From Cryobacterium psychrotolerans (GTDB taxonomy: Bacteria; Actinomycetota; Actinomycetes; Actinomycetales; Microbacteriaceae): a stretch of DNA of 54,968 nucleotides. Shown here piece by piece: positions 54,665 through 54,968 of this stretch. Both the position numbers and the translations under genes were made by a program. Position 1 is the stretch's first letter; each line of letters starts with the position of its first letter. The stretch lies in the NCBI RefSeq assembly GCF_900101115.1, contig NZ_FNFU01000019.1:1-54968 (forward strand), read 5' to 3'. A model generated the notes under the pieces. The model had not been told where the DNA came from. It was given only the letters and a program-made list of their open reading frames with translations, and did not search any database.

Positions 54665-54748
54665 CTGGGGCCTCCCGATCGCATAGACCGTGGGTTGCGG
54701 GCCGGGTGTGTCTGGCTCGTAGTGCCACATATGTGAGGGAGGCCCCAG
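54665..54748 (+). promoter_or_regulatory. Inverted repeat covering the IS110 transposase ribosome binding site
   Basis: CTGGGGCCTCCC (54665-54676) and GGGAGGCCCCAG (54737-54748) are exact 12-base reverse complements 60 bases apart. The right arm holds the GGAGG binding site and the first base of the GTG start, so a transcript entering from outside would fold over the start. The enclosed 60 bases are the non-coding left end of the element, where IS110-family bridge RNAs can lie. Confidence 0.6.
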
Positions 54749-54968
54749 TGGTTATCGAGCGTACGAGTGTTGGATTGGATGTGCACGCGCGGAGCGTGGT
54801 CGCGGCCGCGATCGACGAAGTCTCGGGCGAGTTGACGCAGCGTCGTCTGGGCGCGAGCGTCGAGGAGGTCGTGGCGTGGGTGACGGGGTTGCCGGGCCCG
54901 GTGGCGGCGACGTATGAAGCCGGCCCGACGGGGTTCGGGCTGGCGCGGGCGTTGCGGGCGGCGGGGGT
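54748..54968 (+). CDS. IS110 family transposase, N-terminal part (3' end outside the window)
   Basis: GTG 54748 has GGAGG 5 bases upstream. The 73 codons present read TSVGLDVHARSVVAAAID, then AATYEAGPTGFGLARALRAA, the first part of the RuvC-like DEDD catalytic domain (Asp in LDVH, Glu in YEAGP). IS110 transposases are RNA-guided DEDD recombinases. The C-terminal Tnp domain with its catalytic Ser lies beyond the edge. Confidence 0.9.
   Translation, partial: MVIERTSVGLDVHARSVVAAAIDEVSGELTQRRLGASVEEVVAWVTGLPGPVAATYEAGPTGFGLARALRAAG

Larger units (their letters stand above)
54650..54968 (+). mobile_element. IS110-family insertion sequence, left part only
   Basis: A non-coding left end of roughly 100 bases is followed by the start of an IS110-type transposase that runs off the window. 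The exact left boundary is uncertain because this family often lacks terminal inverted repeats. It follows the App1-like gene and its tandem repeat. Confidence 0.75.

Overview
The window is about 55 kb of high-GC chromosomal DNA, almost all of it conserved housekeeping sequence. Gene order (hrcA-dnaJ-rsmE-HIT-phoH-ybeY-corC-era; recO-uppS; dnaG-dgt-dusB; comEA-comEC-holA opposite rpsT; lepA near hemW), high GC, frequent GTG/TTG starts, a DUF222/HNH gene and apparently leaderless genes point to an actinobacterium, most likely a member of the Microbacteriaceae. The genus cannot be fixed from this window.

Layout. 1-1.4 kb: 3' part of a DUF222-HNH endonuclease gene. 1.4-3.4 kb: an AzlC/AzlD amino-acid exporter pair behind a DesK-like kinase whose phospho-acceptor His is replaced by Gln. 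3.5 kb: tRNA-Asn with its own promoter and terminator. 3.7-11.2 kb: a dipeptide/oligopeptide ABC operon (binding lipoprotein, two permeases, a fused double ATPase, a further single ATPase with an altered H-loop, and a D-2-hydroxyacid dehydrogenase). 11.4-18.2 kb: a run of replication, repair and cell-wall genes (recO, uppS, a FrnE/DsbA-type oxidoreductase, a coupled 40-residue Cys-rich peptide, dusB, dgt, dnaG). 18.3-21.6 kb: TRIC-type channel, MFS exporter, NTF2-like protein, conserved hypothetical. 21.7-23.6 kb: leuA behind a leucine leader peptide that looks like a translational attenuator. 23.7-30.9 kb: the hrcA-to-era operon under a CIRCE operator. 31-37 kb: two DUF4870 membrane proteins, then amidohydrolase, lepA, DUF1990 and hemW. 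37-39.7 kb: a two-component system coupled to an alpha/beta hydrolase. 39.8-44.6 kb: rpsT facing comEA, comEC and holA, the last two in one uninterrupted reading frame. 44.8-48.9 kb: leuS and pabB. 49.4-53.5 kb: an OpuC/Osm-type compatible-solute ABC operon and a TetR regulator. 53.5-54.6 kb: an App1-type phosphatase. The right edge cuts into an IS110-family insertion sequence.

Most genes sit in tightly coupled operons (ATGA, GTGA or TTGA overlaps). Beyond the standard genes the most unusual things are: the Cys/Gly-rich peptide translated directly after the FrnE oxidoreductase; the leuA leader, whose alternative pairings would hide or expose the leuA ribosome binding site; the comEC-holA read-through frame; the altered H-loop in the extra oligopeptide ATPase; two copies of a long perfect palindrome placed a few bases after stop codons; and an IS110 left end with a perfect inverted repeat over the transposase ribosome binding site. 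No CRISPR array, prophage or rRNA operon is visible.
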